Source: Candidatus Poribacteria bacterium
GTDB lineage: Bacteria; Poribacteria; WGA-4E; WGA-3G
Direction: 5' to 3'
Length of the DNA stretch: 38,965 bases
Assembly (NCBI GenBank): GCA_022824265.1
Contig: JAJEAG010000072.1
Span: 1-38,965 of the forward strand
The notes beneath the pieces are model-generated. The model did not search any database and was not told the DNA's origin. It saw nothing but the letters and a program-made list of their open reading frames with translations. Below are positions 26,140-34,380 of the stretch, piece by piece. How positions within the stretch are numbered: the first letter of the stretch is position 1; each line of letters opens with the position of its first letter. The translations under genes and the position numbers were made by a program.

Positions 26140-26967
26140 TTATGATGTATATGCTGAATTAGATTCTTCACCAAGTGATGCTAATGTAAATGTATCATGA
26201 AACCATCCAGTGCAATTACTGTGTATATATATGATGTCATTTATCACAATTTGCCTATTGTTAGGAAACTTTTTGAGCAAATCACCGCGTAGAAATCGTC
26301 CATCATAACGTCTATGGAAAACCGTACGTCCCCCTTCTTCAACATAAGCTTCCACAAGTTCTCCACCGTGTTCTGTCGTAATGTCAACATCAATAACGCG
26401 AAGACAGTGAAAGGTATTTCCATCTATCGTCACATCATACGTTCCTGCACCGAACCCTTGACCATCAGTAAGTTTGTAGGAGCCATCAGATTGCAATTGA
26501 TAACGTCCATCATCAGCGATTCGGCGTTTGGCATCAGGTCCCCATTGATCTTCAAACCATTCTTCCCCGACTGTATTGAAAATCCGTATACCATCAATTG
26601 TATTTACGACTGAAATCCACCTTGTGTGTGTATCATCCATGGTTACGTACATCAGATTCGGTGAAGGGGGCCAGTCCTTTGTCAGCAATTCATTAAACTG
26701 TATTTCAACACATTCAATATCTCTAATTATTGCTGGAGCAGTTGGAATCATCTCTGTTACTGCATCTAACTTTTGTGTTTCCCCATCGTATTCTGCCCAC
26801 ATATAACGTTCACCCATCTTTGGTATAGCAAACCACCACTGTAGTTCTTGACAATCTACTTCCGTTATACGATCTGAACTTTCAACAATCTTGACATCTG
26901 GACGAGTAGGTGGAAACGGATGATCAATTACTTCACCTGGGGGTTCTATAGTAAATTTGTTTTGCAT
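26140..26967 (-). CDS. Unrecognised 275-residue protein
   Basis: I do not recognise a family. The protein starts at ATG 26967 with GAGAGG about 12 bases upstream. It has no signal peptide or membrane segment, so it is probably cytoplasmic. The N-terminus is proline-rich (EPPGEVIDHPFPPTRPDV). The body is rich in Trp, Tyr and Asp with alternating strand-like stretches (WWFAIPKMGERYMWAEYDG, TRWISVVNTIDGIRIFNTVG, GAGTYDVTIDGNTFHCLRVID), suggesting an all-beta fold. TVFHRRYDGRFLRGD near the end carries a cluster of charged residues. It lies 35 bases upstream of the LamG/TPR gene on the same strand and probably belongs to that transcription unit. Confidence 0.75.
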   Translation of the reverse strand: MQNKFTIEPPGEVIDHPFPPTRPDVKIVESSDRITEVDCQELQWWFAIPKMGERYMWAEYDGETQKLDAVTEMIPTAPAIIRDIECVEIQFNELLTKDWPPSPNLMYVTMDDTHTRWISVVNTIDGIRIFNTVGEEWFEDQWGPDAKRRIADDGRYQLQSDGSYKLTDGQGFGAGTYDVTIDGNTFHCLRVIDVDITTEHGGELVEAYVEEGGRTVFHRRYDGRFLRGDLLKKFPNNRQIVINDIIYIHSNCTGWFHDTFTLASLGEESNSAYTS

Positions 26968-27047
26968 CTGTTTATTATCCTCTCAGTTTTCAATTATCTA
27001 AATTTATATGAAGACACAACTAATGTTATGACAAAATTATGTATCTA

Positions 27048-27143
27048 TTATCGGTTCTTTTTAGATTTTACCATTACAATCGCAGCAAGTATCGCACCAA
27101 TAATAAACACCCACAAAACTAATTCGATAGGTCCAATAAACAT
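27048..27143 (-). CDS. 31-residue single-span membrane peptide
   Basis: ATG 27143 is preceded by AGGTGA six bases upstream. The peptide MFIGPIELVLWV followed by FIIGAILAAIVMV forms one transmembrane helix, ending in a basic KSKKNR tail that should stay in the cytoplasm. The start resembles a TatA N-terminus (G-P-x-E-L), but there is no amphipathic helix, so this is not a full TatA. It is one of two similar-sized membrane peptides encoded in tandem. The function is unknown. Confidence 0.55.
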   Translation of the reverse strand: MFIGPIELVLWVFIIGAILAAIVMVKSKKNR

Positions 27144-27225
27144 AACCATTCACCTATATTATGTTAGCGTAATTGTTAAAGTATAAAACGAACTTCCTGC
27201 CATCGTAGTAATAGATATGATGATA

Positions 27226-27315
27226 CTACTTTGACCTTACGAGCAAAATTAATGAAAGGATTACGCCTGCGAAAAAAACAATAACACCTAATGAAATAAC
27301 TGCAAATATACTCAT
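27226..27315 (-). CDS. 29-residue single-span membrane peptide
   Basis: ATG 27315 follows GAGAGGAG, a strong ribosome site about 9 bases upstream. The peptide starts MSIFAVISLGVIVFFAGV, continues ILSLILLV and ends RSK: a single hydrophobic helix with a short basic end. It lies just after the PhyH gene stop (27367) and before a second tiny membrane peptide gene 82 bases downstream. No family is recognised; candidates are a small membrane-complex subunit or regulator. Confidence 0.55.
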   Translation of the reverse strand: MSIFAVISLGVIVFFAGVILSLILLVRSK

Positions 27316-27366
27316 CCTGACTTTCTCCTCTCTGGATTAATGTATTTAAAACATCTCTATCTTTAC

Positions 27367-28179
27367 TTAGTTTTCTTTCCATCGTTTTACAGCATCAATT
27401 TTCGTTTGTTGCCAATTTGACCAATCCGTTTTACCATTATATCGGACAACATCATGAATTGTAGCACGCGGTTGGTAGGTAATATAATTTCCTGTGTGCC
27501 ACGCAAGATTACGATAAATCATATAATCACCGGGAGCAAGGTGTACTTGTACTGCACCAGGAAACTTTTGACAATGTTCAAGGTAAAATCTTTCTGCCTC
27601 AACATTAGACTGACCCTCAGTTGGTTTACGTAATGAAGGGGTTTTTGTTGACTGTTCCTCACCTGGCATATCCCACTGACGCAAATGACTGCCCGGGACA
27701 AACCATGTGCAAGAATCAGCATAGATAGCACAGTTTACCTGATTGAAATGACGAAGATCATGCCATACTTCAGCCAATTTTGCATTGACAATTTCATCAC
27801 GTGCTTCAGGAGGAACTTCTACCACACCATCGCGGTGCCAACCAATATGCCAAGGATGCTCAAGTGGTTCAACTAACAATCCCATAATATCTACATGTCC
27901 GTGGGTATAGTTATCACCAAGTAATTTATTAACAGCATCTCGTAGTTCAGGTAGTTCTGTGTAGTCATAAAATGGTTTCAAATCTAAGTCATCACCGTAG
28001 TTTGAGAGTGGTTGAATTCGTTGAGTCTGAGGTCCATTGAGTTTATGTGCTAAGTCTCGTGCTTTTTCTGCTTCTCTCCTTAGATCAGTTAACAGTGTGG
28101 GAGGAATGATCCCTTTGAAAACAAAATACCCTTGAGAGAGATATTCGTTGACCATATAATCTTGAAATTGAAAAGACAT
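27367..28179 (-). CDS. Phytanoyl-CoA dioxygenase (PhyH) family protein
   Basis: The 270-residue protein starts at ATG 28179 with TAGGA upstream. The N-terminal EYLSQGYFVFKGIIP is typical of the family. Fe(II) ligands are H115 and D117 (GWHRDG) and H228 (AWHTGNY), with R238 for 2-oxoglutarate. The central WFVPGSHLRQWDMPGE loop matches the family's PGSH motif. It has its own divergent promoter opposite the sulfatase gene and a leader of about 130 bases. It may be the first gene of the long minus-strand series that includes the small membrane peptides and the WD40 cluster, but no terminator evidence decides this. Substrate unknown. Confidence 0.88.
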   Translation of the reverse strand: MSFQFQDYMVNEYLSQGYFVFKGIIPPTLLTDLRREAEKARDLAHKLNGPQTQRIQPLSNYGDDLDLKPFYDYTELPELRDAVNKLLGDNYTHGHVDIMGLLVEPLEHPWHIGWHRDGVVEVPPEARDEIVNAKLAEVWHDLRHFNQVNCAIYADSCTWFVPGSHLRQWDMPGEEQSTKTPSLRKPTEGQSNVEAERFYLEHCQKFPGAVQVHLAPGDYMIYRNLAWHTGNYITYQPRATIHDVVRYNGKTDWSNWQQTKIDAVKRWKEN

Positions 28180-28316
28180 TGTCCTACCTATTATGAGTCA
28201 ATGTGAAATATATAAGATAGTAAAAAACAGCGTTCTTTACTGAATTTTTATTAGGTGTATTCGTTATTGACAACAAATGATTTAACGATTGAGGTTAGAG
28301 TTTCTGAAGTGATACT

Positions 28317-28346
28317 ATTGTACTACACGCTATATTTCAATGTCAA
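28317..28346 (-). promoter_or_regulatory. Promoter of the minus-strand PhyH gene
   Basis: On the minus strand TTGACA (28346-28341) is 18 bases from TACAAT (28322-28317), nearly consensus. Transcription should start near 28310, leaving a leader of roughly 130 bases before ATG 28179. No riboswitch-like structure was recognised in that leader. Confidence 0.65.
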
Positions 28347-28379
28347 CAGAAATGGCTCTGATAATCCACTATAAATAAC

Positions 28380-28407
28380 TTGACGATAAACATCCACCGT
28401 GTATAAT
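28380..28407 (+). promoter_or_regulatory. Promoter of the sulfatase gene
   Basis: TTGACG (28380-28385) is 16 bases from a perfect TATAAT (28402-28407). The start codon 28437 lies 29 bases after the -10 with AAGGGAG in between. The -35 box is 33 bases from that of the divergent PhyH promoter, close enough for shared control. Confidence 0.75.
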
Positions 28408-28436
28408 GTCATTATGCTTTTTCTAAGGGAGAAAGA

Positions 28437-29897
28437 ATGCAAAATCAACAACCAAATTTATTATATATCCATTCTGATCAACATAATCCGTATGTAACTG
28501 GTTGTTATGGAGACCAATTGGTACAAACACCAAATTTGGACAGACTTGCTACAGAAGGTATTGTGTTTGAAAATACCTACTGTCCTTCACCTATCTGCGT
28601 ACCATCACGGATGTCTATGTTAAGTGGACAATACCCGTATGAAAACGAGGTTTGGACAAATAGCCATATTCTTGATTCTGGGATACCAACTTTCGCACAT
28701 GCTATGGGTGCTGCTGGGTATGATCCAGTTCTCATTGGTAGAATGCATGCGTTAGGACCGGATCAATTACACGGTTATACTGAACGACTTGTTGGTGATC
28801 ACGGACCGAACCATCCTGGTGGAGGTGGTGTTGACCACGGTGAATTAAGTGGCACAGCAGGTCCTGCACGAGTAAGTCTACAGAAGTCCGGTGCAGGACA
28901 GAGTGCATACCAAGTTCACGATGAGGATGTGACTGCTGCGACAGTTGATTATCTCAACCGTCTCGGTGTCCAGAAGAGAGCAGGACTGTTAGATAAACCA
29001 TTTTCTATTTCAGTTGGTTTTATGCTCCCACACCAACCTTTTGTCGCACGACAGGTGGATTATCAACTCTATGATGGTCGTATGACAATGCCAAAAAACC
29101 ACGAACCATTTTCTGATGATTTACATCCTTATTTTCATTGGTGGCGTGAAAAGTGTGGTATAACTGAAGTATCAGAAGATGAAATTCTTCGCGCACGCAC
29201 AGCATATTGGGCTTTGGTCACACGGATGGATATTATGATTGGTGAAATACTTTCTGCGCTCAAGGAAAACGATTTGGATCAGAATACAATAATACTCTAT
29301 AGTTCCGATCATGGAGAACAAGTTGGTGAACATGGACTTTGGTGGAAGCAGACATTCTATGAGCACTCCGTGAAAGTTCCAGCAATTCTCTCGTGGCGCG
29401 GCAACTTACCTGAAGGGATAAGGTGTGATCGTGTCGTCAGTTCACTTGATCTAAACGCAACAATGCTTGATGCACTTGGAGCACAACCATTACCAAATTC
29501 TCGCGGGAGAAGTGTTATACCGTTATTGAATGATGAGGATACAGAATGGGATGATATTGCATTTTCAGAATATTGTACTTATGACGGATGCTTTCATAGA
29601 ATGATTAGGTACGAGGATTGGAAGTTAAACTACTATCATGGACAACCATCACAGTTATTTAACATTAAGGATGATCCAGATGAATTACAGGACAGATCAA
29701 ATGAAACTGCGTGTAGAGATGTCTTGGAAGAATTGACTGATATGATATTGGATGGGTGGAATCCGGATACAATTGCACAACAGATGGAAGCAAAACAGAA
29801 GGATACACAGGTTCTCGGTAAATGGGCAAGAAACACACAACCTGCTGATCAATTTCGGTGGAAATTGTTACCTGAGATGGATTATTTGGATCAATAG
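28437..29897 (+). CDS. Formylglycine-dependent sulfatase
   Basis: The 486-residue protein starts at ATG 28437 behind AAGGGAG. CVPSR at residues 54-58 is the CxPSR motif whose Cys is converted to formylglycine, the catalytic residue of type I sulfatases; the following MSMLSG fits. Metal-binding HSDQH (12-16) and SDHGEQVGEHGLWWK, as well as the QTPNLDRLATEG stretch, are typical. There is no signal peptide, so it may act in the cytoplasm or depend on another export route. Possible substrates are sulfated sugars or choline sulfate; the sequence does not decide. No maturase (FGE or anaerobic SME) gene is in the window. Confidence 0.92.
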   Translation: MQNQQPNLLYIHSDQHNPYVTGCYGDQLVQTPNLDRLATEGIVFENTYCPSPICVPSRMSMLSGQYPYENEVWTNSHILDSGIPTFAHAMGAAGYDPVLIGRMHALGPDQLHGYTERLVGDHGPNHPGGGGVDHGELSGTAGPARVSLQKSGAGQSAYQVHDEDVTAATVDYLNRLGVQKRAGLLDKPFSISVGFMLPHQPFVARQVDYQLYDGRMTMPKNHEPFSDDLHPYFHWWREKCGITEVSEDEILRARTAYWALVTRMDIMIGEILSALKENDLDQNTIILYSSDHGEQVGEHGLWWKQTFYEHSVKVPAILSWRGNLPEGIRCDRVVSSLDLNATMLDALGAQPLPNSRGRSVIPLLNDEDTEWDDIAFSEYCTYDGCFHRMIRYEDWKLNYYHGQPSQLFNIKDDPDELQDRSNETACRDVLEELTDMILDGWNPDTIAQQMEAKQKDTQVLGKWARNTQPADQFRWKLLPEMDYLDQ

Positions 29898-30119
29898 AAA
29901 GATCCCCAGATTCTAACGATTTTTTAACGCATAACGGGAGACAGACCTCCATAAATGAAGATATAACAAAAACCGCCTTTACCCTATCTCGTCCAACATT
30001 GAAGAATTATGCACCCTATCCTGAATTCAGTCGCGTCACAGGATTTTAAGAAGACATGAAATCATCCGCTCCTTAATACGAACTGAGAGATGACAATTGA
30101 TATTGTGGAGGTATTTATT

Positions 30120-33100
30120 ATGAAAAATATTGAATTGAAGTCGGATAAACGAAAACAACTTGAAAGTACTAAGGCACATAGTAAAAAACCAATTCTTGAA
30201 CAACAACCTAATGCTGCTCCACCTCCTGTTGAAGATGCACATGCAGACGGAACAATCGAAAATTACCCACAATGGGAACTACCGAATGATGTAAAAATGC
30301 GCTTGGGAAAAGGTGGTATGAGTGAAATTCAGTTTTCTCCCGATGGCTCTCAACTCGCAGTACGCAGCACTATCGGTGTGTGGTTATACGATGTGGAAAC
30401 CTGTAATGAGATTTCCTTATTCCCAGAAATAAAGGGAGCATTTGTGTTTTCCGGTGATGGTCGTTTTCTCACAAATGAAGAAGGCGTGTGGGAAATTTCT
30501 ACAGGACGAAGAGTTTCACAGCACGATGCCCTACCTGATGTTGAATCAGCGTGGTTTTTGAAAGATCGCAAGACGTTTGTCAGTTTGGGAGAAGCCAAAG
30601 ACACAATTAGCATACTAAATATTGAGACCAGACAGGTGACTACCACTAAAATTGGAGAAAGACCTGGTTATGTTCATCAAGAAAACTATGCCTTAACGGA
30701 AGACAAAATCGCCATTGGAAGCAGAAACGGATTACTTGAGTTATGGGACATCCGAACTGGTGAGAAATTATCTACGCTCAGGAATCAGACTGAAAAACAG
30801 GTGCGTTTTTGGGGTGGAAGTACGGAAAATAACTATTCAATATCCTTGGCTTTTTCACCTGATGGGACAATACTTGCCAGTGGAAATCTGGATGGAACAG
30901 TTCAAATATGGGATGCCATCACTGGTGAGGAACTGATTTTATTATACAAGAAAATGGATAAAGTGAAAATGTTATTTCATTCTCCAGATGGACAATTACA
31001 CACGCATGAACCATGGGAAAAAGACAACATCAGTAGACCAACGACATTAGAATTCTCGCCAGATGGGAAATTACTCGTTATTGGAAATATGAACAGTTCT
31101 ATTCAAGTGTGGAATGTTACTACAAGTGAATTGGTTACTTCTTTTACGGGACACACCAGTAATGTTAACAGATTAGCTTTTTCACCAGCTGGCAACACAC
31201 TCGCAAGTGGTAGTACAGATGCCACCATCCGGTTTTGGAATATTAAGACCAAGGAATCTCGTCAGTCCGGCATTGCTGGACACGCGTGGATAAGAACAGC
31301 ATCATTCATAAATAATAACTCCGAACTCGCAAGTGTTTCATCGGATGGAATAGTTACAGTTTGGGATCTAAAGAATTTCCAAAAAACGACTAACAAAACG
31401 AAAAAGACCCTTGAATTACCAAGGTATTGGAATTCATACTCGTCTATGCACTTTTCACCAGATGGAACAAAATTACTCTCACGTGGTATAGTGGACGATT
31501 CGTCTAATGAGAACTTCGACCATTCTGTACTTCGTTTCACCGATGTCCACACGGGGTGTGAGTTGTCGGCTTTCCCAAATGATAATGAAGAAGTCTTTTC
31601 ACCAGATGGAAAAACCGTTGCTGGAAGAGGTGGGAATAAAATTTACTTGTTGAATACGGAAACGGGAGAAAAAAACCAAATAATTACATCAGACCACGAT
31701 GAAGATTCCGATGAGCGCACACCTCATGTCAGAGCTATAATATTCTCACCAGATGGGAAAAAGCTTGTAAGTGGAACAATGGGTGGACATTTACAGATAT
31801 GGGATGTAAAAACTGGAGATGAGCTAAGTTCTTACTTTGAAGAGCAGCCTCCGGAAGGTAGTAGTTACCGAGAACCTATCTTAAATTTCGCTTTCTCTTC
31901 TGATGGTTCTCTACTTGCTGTGGGAAGTACGAAACGGATCCGTTTTATAGGAATTGCGGAACAAACACACTTTATGGAAGTGTTAGATGATAACATAAGC
32001 TACGAAGGATTACTATTTTCACCGGATGATTCCGTACTAATTTGTGGTCATTTTGATGGTGTAATTCAATTATTGGATGTCACTACAGGTGATATACTCA
32101 CGACGCTTGGTAAGCATCCTAACATGGTGCAAGCCTTGGAATTTTCACCTGATAACAGAACGCTTATGAGTGTCGGAGGTGGTACAATTCTCTTTTGGGA
32201 CTGGGACAATGTTATCACCAATATACGCACGGAGGATAATGAAAATAAGTCTGAGGTGAAACCTTCTACGGATAAACAATCCACAGAAAATGTGATACAA
32301 TTTGTAGAACATTCATCACCTATAGTGAAAAGTTCAAGTCATGCTTTGACATTAGCGGAAGTATATCTGGCAAACGAATGGTATGATGAGGCATTAGAAC
32401 GGTACAAGAGAAACCTATATATTACTACCTCAGAAACTTTTCCAACACCGAAAGGGGAATTAAATGTCACATCCTCTCCAAGTTTGGAACGTAAGTTATT
32501 CACAGAGATTAACAGAGCCAGAAAAAACGTCAAAGATAAAGACGGTTTTGCCAATATGATGAATAAATTGATTGACATTGCACCTGATAGAATGAACATC
32601 CAGTTGAATTCACACATAATATTGGCTAAATTTTATGGTGCAAACGGTATACTTGAGAAGGCAGAGGAGCATATTCAGAAATCTGAATCCATTATTGACA
32701 ACATTCCCTCCGAAAGTATTGAAATCCGTATATATGGCAACATTGGCGTTGCTGAGTACTATCGAGAAATTGGTATGTCTGAGAAAGCAGAAACATATAT
32801 ACAAGAAACTGAATCAGTATTAGAAAGCCTTTCTTCTGATATGCTGCGAACTTATATAAGAGCAAACTTTGCTTTAGCTGAATACTATCGGGAGTTTGAG
32901 CAGTTTGATAGATCAGAAGTGCATATTCGGAAAACTGGGTTTATTACTGAAGACGCGTGGATGGTTCTCGGTCCTTTTGATAATGCAGATGGAATTGGAC
33001 ACGATACGGCATACATTCCTGAAGACAGGACAGAGATTGATTTGACAGCAAAATATGATGGTCTAAATGGAAAGATGAGTTGGAAACAGCACACTGATAC

Positions 33101-33437
33101 GGAATTAGACGGATATATCCATCTTGGAGAGGATAATGTAAATTGGCATGTCTCTTATGCTTTCACTACTGTAACCTCTCCAGATGAACGTAAAGTTGAA
33201 ATCCGATTTGATAGTGACGACCAAGGGAAAGTATGGTTAAATGGGGAAGAAGTATTTTCACACACCAAAGCCTTTATGGCAATAATTGATACGTACACGA
33301 TTCCTGTCACCCTCAAACCGGGTAAAAACAGTATCCTCACTAAGGTTTGTAATGAAAAGGGTGGATGGGCATTTTTTATGCGTATAACTGACTCAGATGG
33401 TAATCCCTTTTCTGATTTGAAATTTGGAAATCCGTAA
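30120..33437 (+). CDS. WD40 double propeller fused to TPR-like and beta-sandwich domain
   Basis: ATG 30120, with GGAGG eight bases upstream, is preferred over 30090; the product has 1105 residues. No signal peptide is visible; instead the start is a charged, Pro-rich segment (1-58). From residue 61 (RLGKGGMSEIQFSPDG) to about 700 there are 14 WD40 blades by hand count, ending in TILFWDWDNV. TPR-like helices follow (about 745-935), then a domain starting EDAWMVLGPFDNADGIG (938-1105). The latter two parts match the end of the LamG protein at 23948-26104, about 55-60 percent identical over the last 170 residues by hand alignment. It lies between sulfatase and PhyH genes on the plus strand. Confidence 0.87.
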   Translation: MKNIELKSDKRKQLESTKAHSKKPILEQQPNAAPPPVEDAHADGTIENYPQWELPNDVKMRLGKGGMSEIQFSPDGSQLAVRSTIGVWLYDVETCNEISLFPEIKGAFVFSGDGRFLTNEEGVWEISTGRRVSQHDALPDVESAWFLKDRKTFVSLGEAKDTISILNIETRQVTTTKIGERPGYVHQENYALTEDKIAIGSRNGLLELWDIRTGEKLSTLRNQTEKQVRFWGGSTENNYSISLAFSPDGTILASGNLDGTVQIWDAITGEELILLYKKMDKVKMLFHSPDGQLHTHEPWEKDNISRPTTLEFSPDGKLLVIGNMNSSIQVWNVTTSELVTSFTGHTSNVNRLAFSPAGNTLASGSTDATIRFWNIKTKESRQSGIAGHAWIRTASFINNNSELASVSSDGIVTVWDLKNFQKTTNKTKKTLELPRYWNSYSSMHFSPDGTKLLSRGIVDDSSNENFDHSVLRFTDVHTGCELSAFPNDNEEVFSPDGKTVAGRGGNKIYLLNTETGEKNQIITSDHDEDSDERTPHVRAIIFSPDGKKLVSGTMGGHLQIWDVKTGDELSSYFEEQPPEGSSYREPILNFAFSSDGSLLAVGSTKRIRFIGIAEQTHFMEVLDDNISYEGLLFSPDDSVLICGHFDGVIQLLDVTTGDILTTLGKHPNMVQALEFSPDNRTLMSVGGGTILFWDWDNVITNIRTEDNENKSEVKPSTDKQSTENVIQFVEHSSPIVKSSSHALTLAEVYLANEWYDEALERYKRNLYITTSETFPTPKGELNVTSSPSLERKLFTEINRARKNVKDKDGFANMMNKLIDIAPDRMNIQLNSHIILAKFYGANGILEKAEEHIQKSESIIDNIPSESIEIRIYGNIGVAEYYREIGMSEKAETYIQETESVLESLSSDMLRTYIRANFALAEYYREFEQFDRSEVHIRKTGFITEDAWMVLGPFDNADGIGHDTAYIPEDRTEIDLTAKYDGLNGKMSWKQHTDTELDGYIHLGEDNVNWHVSYAFTTVTSPDERKVEIRFDSDDQGKVWLNGEEVFSHTKAFMAIIDTYTIPVTLKPGKNSILTKVCNEKGGWAFFMRITDSDGNPFSDLKFGNP

Positions 33438-33499
33438 GGAATTCGCTTGATGATATTCCTCAACGACATAAAGAAATTTGACAAAATAGGAGATATAGT

Positions 33500-34357
33500 A
33501 TGGCAAACAGTCCAATCCTAAGCGGTGAACCTTTTAGTCAAGAGAAAACAAATGAACTTGCTGAACAGTTTTTCCGTGATGGGTTTGTATATATACCGGG
33601 AGTGCTGACTCCTGAAGAGGTTACAGCACTACGAGACAAAACGGATGCGTTTTTTGATGATCCAGAACTTGCTGAGAGAACTAACCCTCACCTTGCTGAT
33701 GTCCGCTATATTCAAATGGGTTCACATGCTAATTCTGGAGAAACACTTCCTTTTATTCTTCGGAATACCATTGAACTTGATCCGATCTTTCGGGATATGC
33801 TTCTTCGTGAACCGATATTGAGTTTAGCAGAGGCAATTGTCGGTAAGGATTGCAAGTTTTGTGGTCAAAATGTGCTGCGGAATCTTCCCGGTCTCTCCAT
33901 AAGTAGTTGGCATGTTGACGGTTCTGTTCACTTCCCCGTTACTGATGAGATACCGCGCCACGACCCGCGTCTAAGAATGCCTGTGATGTGGTTTACTGTG
34001 CAGATGGCACTCAGCGATATTGATACACTTGAAGAAGGACCGACACAATATGTTCGCGGTAGTCATTATTCTGGAAGAGGTCCCAACAATCAAGAAAATC
34101 CCGAATTTGATGGGAACAAACCTGTTTCTATCTTCTGCAAAGCAGGAGATATTTACCTGCAAGACCCACAGTGTTGGCACCGTGGTGCTCCTAACGTGTC
34201 AAACAAAACACGTTACATCTTACAATCTCAATATGCAGCATATTGGGCATACTGGCGGTTCAATCTATGTAATGGTGTTCCTGTTCCAGAAGATGCACTC
34301 CAAACTGCAGATGACCGTTTATTGAGTCTCTTAGGACGCAGCCGTCCAAATGAATAA
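33500..34357 (+). CDS. Phytanoyl-CoA dioxygenase (PhyH) family protein
   Basis: The 285-residue protein starts at ATG 33500 with AGGAG upstream. The family start FFRDGFVYIPGVLTPEEV is followed by the iron ligands H138 and D140 (SSWHVDGS) and the distal H227 (QCWHRGAPN), with R238 for 2-oxoglutarate. A PTQYVRGSHYSGRG loop replaces the usual PGSH motif. It is 62 bases after the WD40-TPR gene and 23 bases before the amidase gene, with which it likely forms an operon. This suggests hydroxylation and amide hydrolysis in one small-molecule route, but the substrate is unknown. Confidence 0.88.
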   Translation: MANSPILSGEPFSQEKTNELAEQFFRDGFVYIPGVLTPEEVTALRDKTDAFFDDPELAERTNPHLADVRYIQMGSHANSGETLPFILRNTIELDPIFRDMLLREPILSLAEAIVGKDCKFCGQNVLRNLPGLSISSWHVDGSVHFPVTDEIPRHDPRLRMPVMWFTVQMALSDIDTLEEGPTQYVRGSHYSGRGPNNQENPEFDGNKPVSIFCKAGDIYLQDPQCWHRGAPNVSNKTRYILQSQYAAYWAYWRFNLCNGVPVPEDALQTADDRLLSLLGRSRPNE

Positions 34358-34380
34358 AAGCGAATCAAAGGATGTACAAC

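Noticed and set aside
26920..27186. An 88-residue plus-strand frame opposite the gene start and the first small peptide
   Set aside because: It has no ribosome site, and its hydrophobic part is the complement of the membrane-peptide frame.
27176..27382. A 68-residue minus-strand frame overlapping the second small membrane peptide
   Set aside because: It starts inside the end of the PhyH gene without a ribosome site and has mixed composition, whereas the overlapping 29-residue frame has GAGAGGAG and a clean membrane helix.
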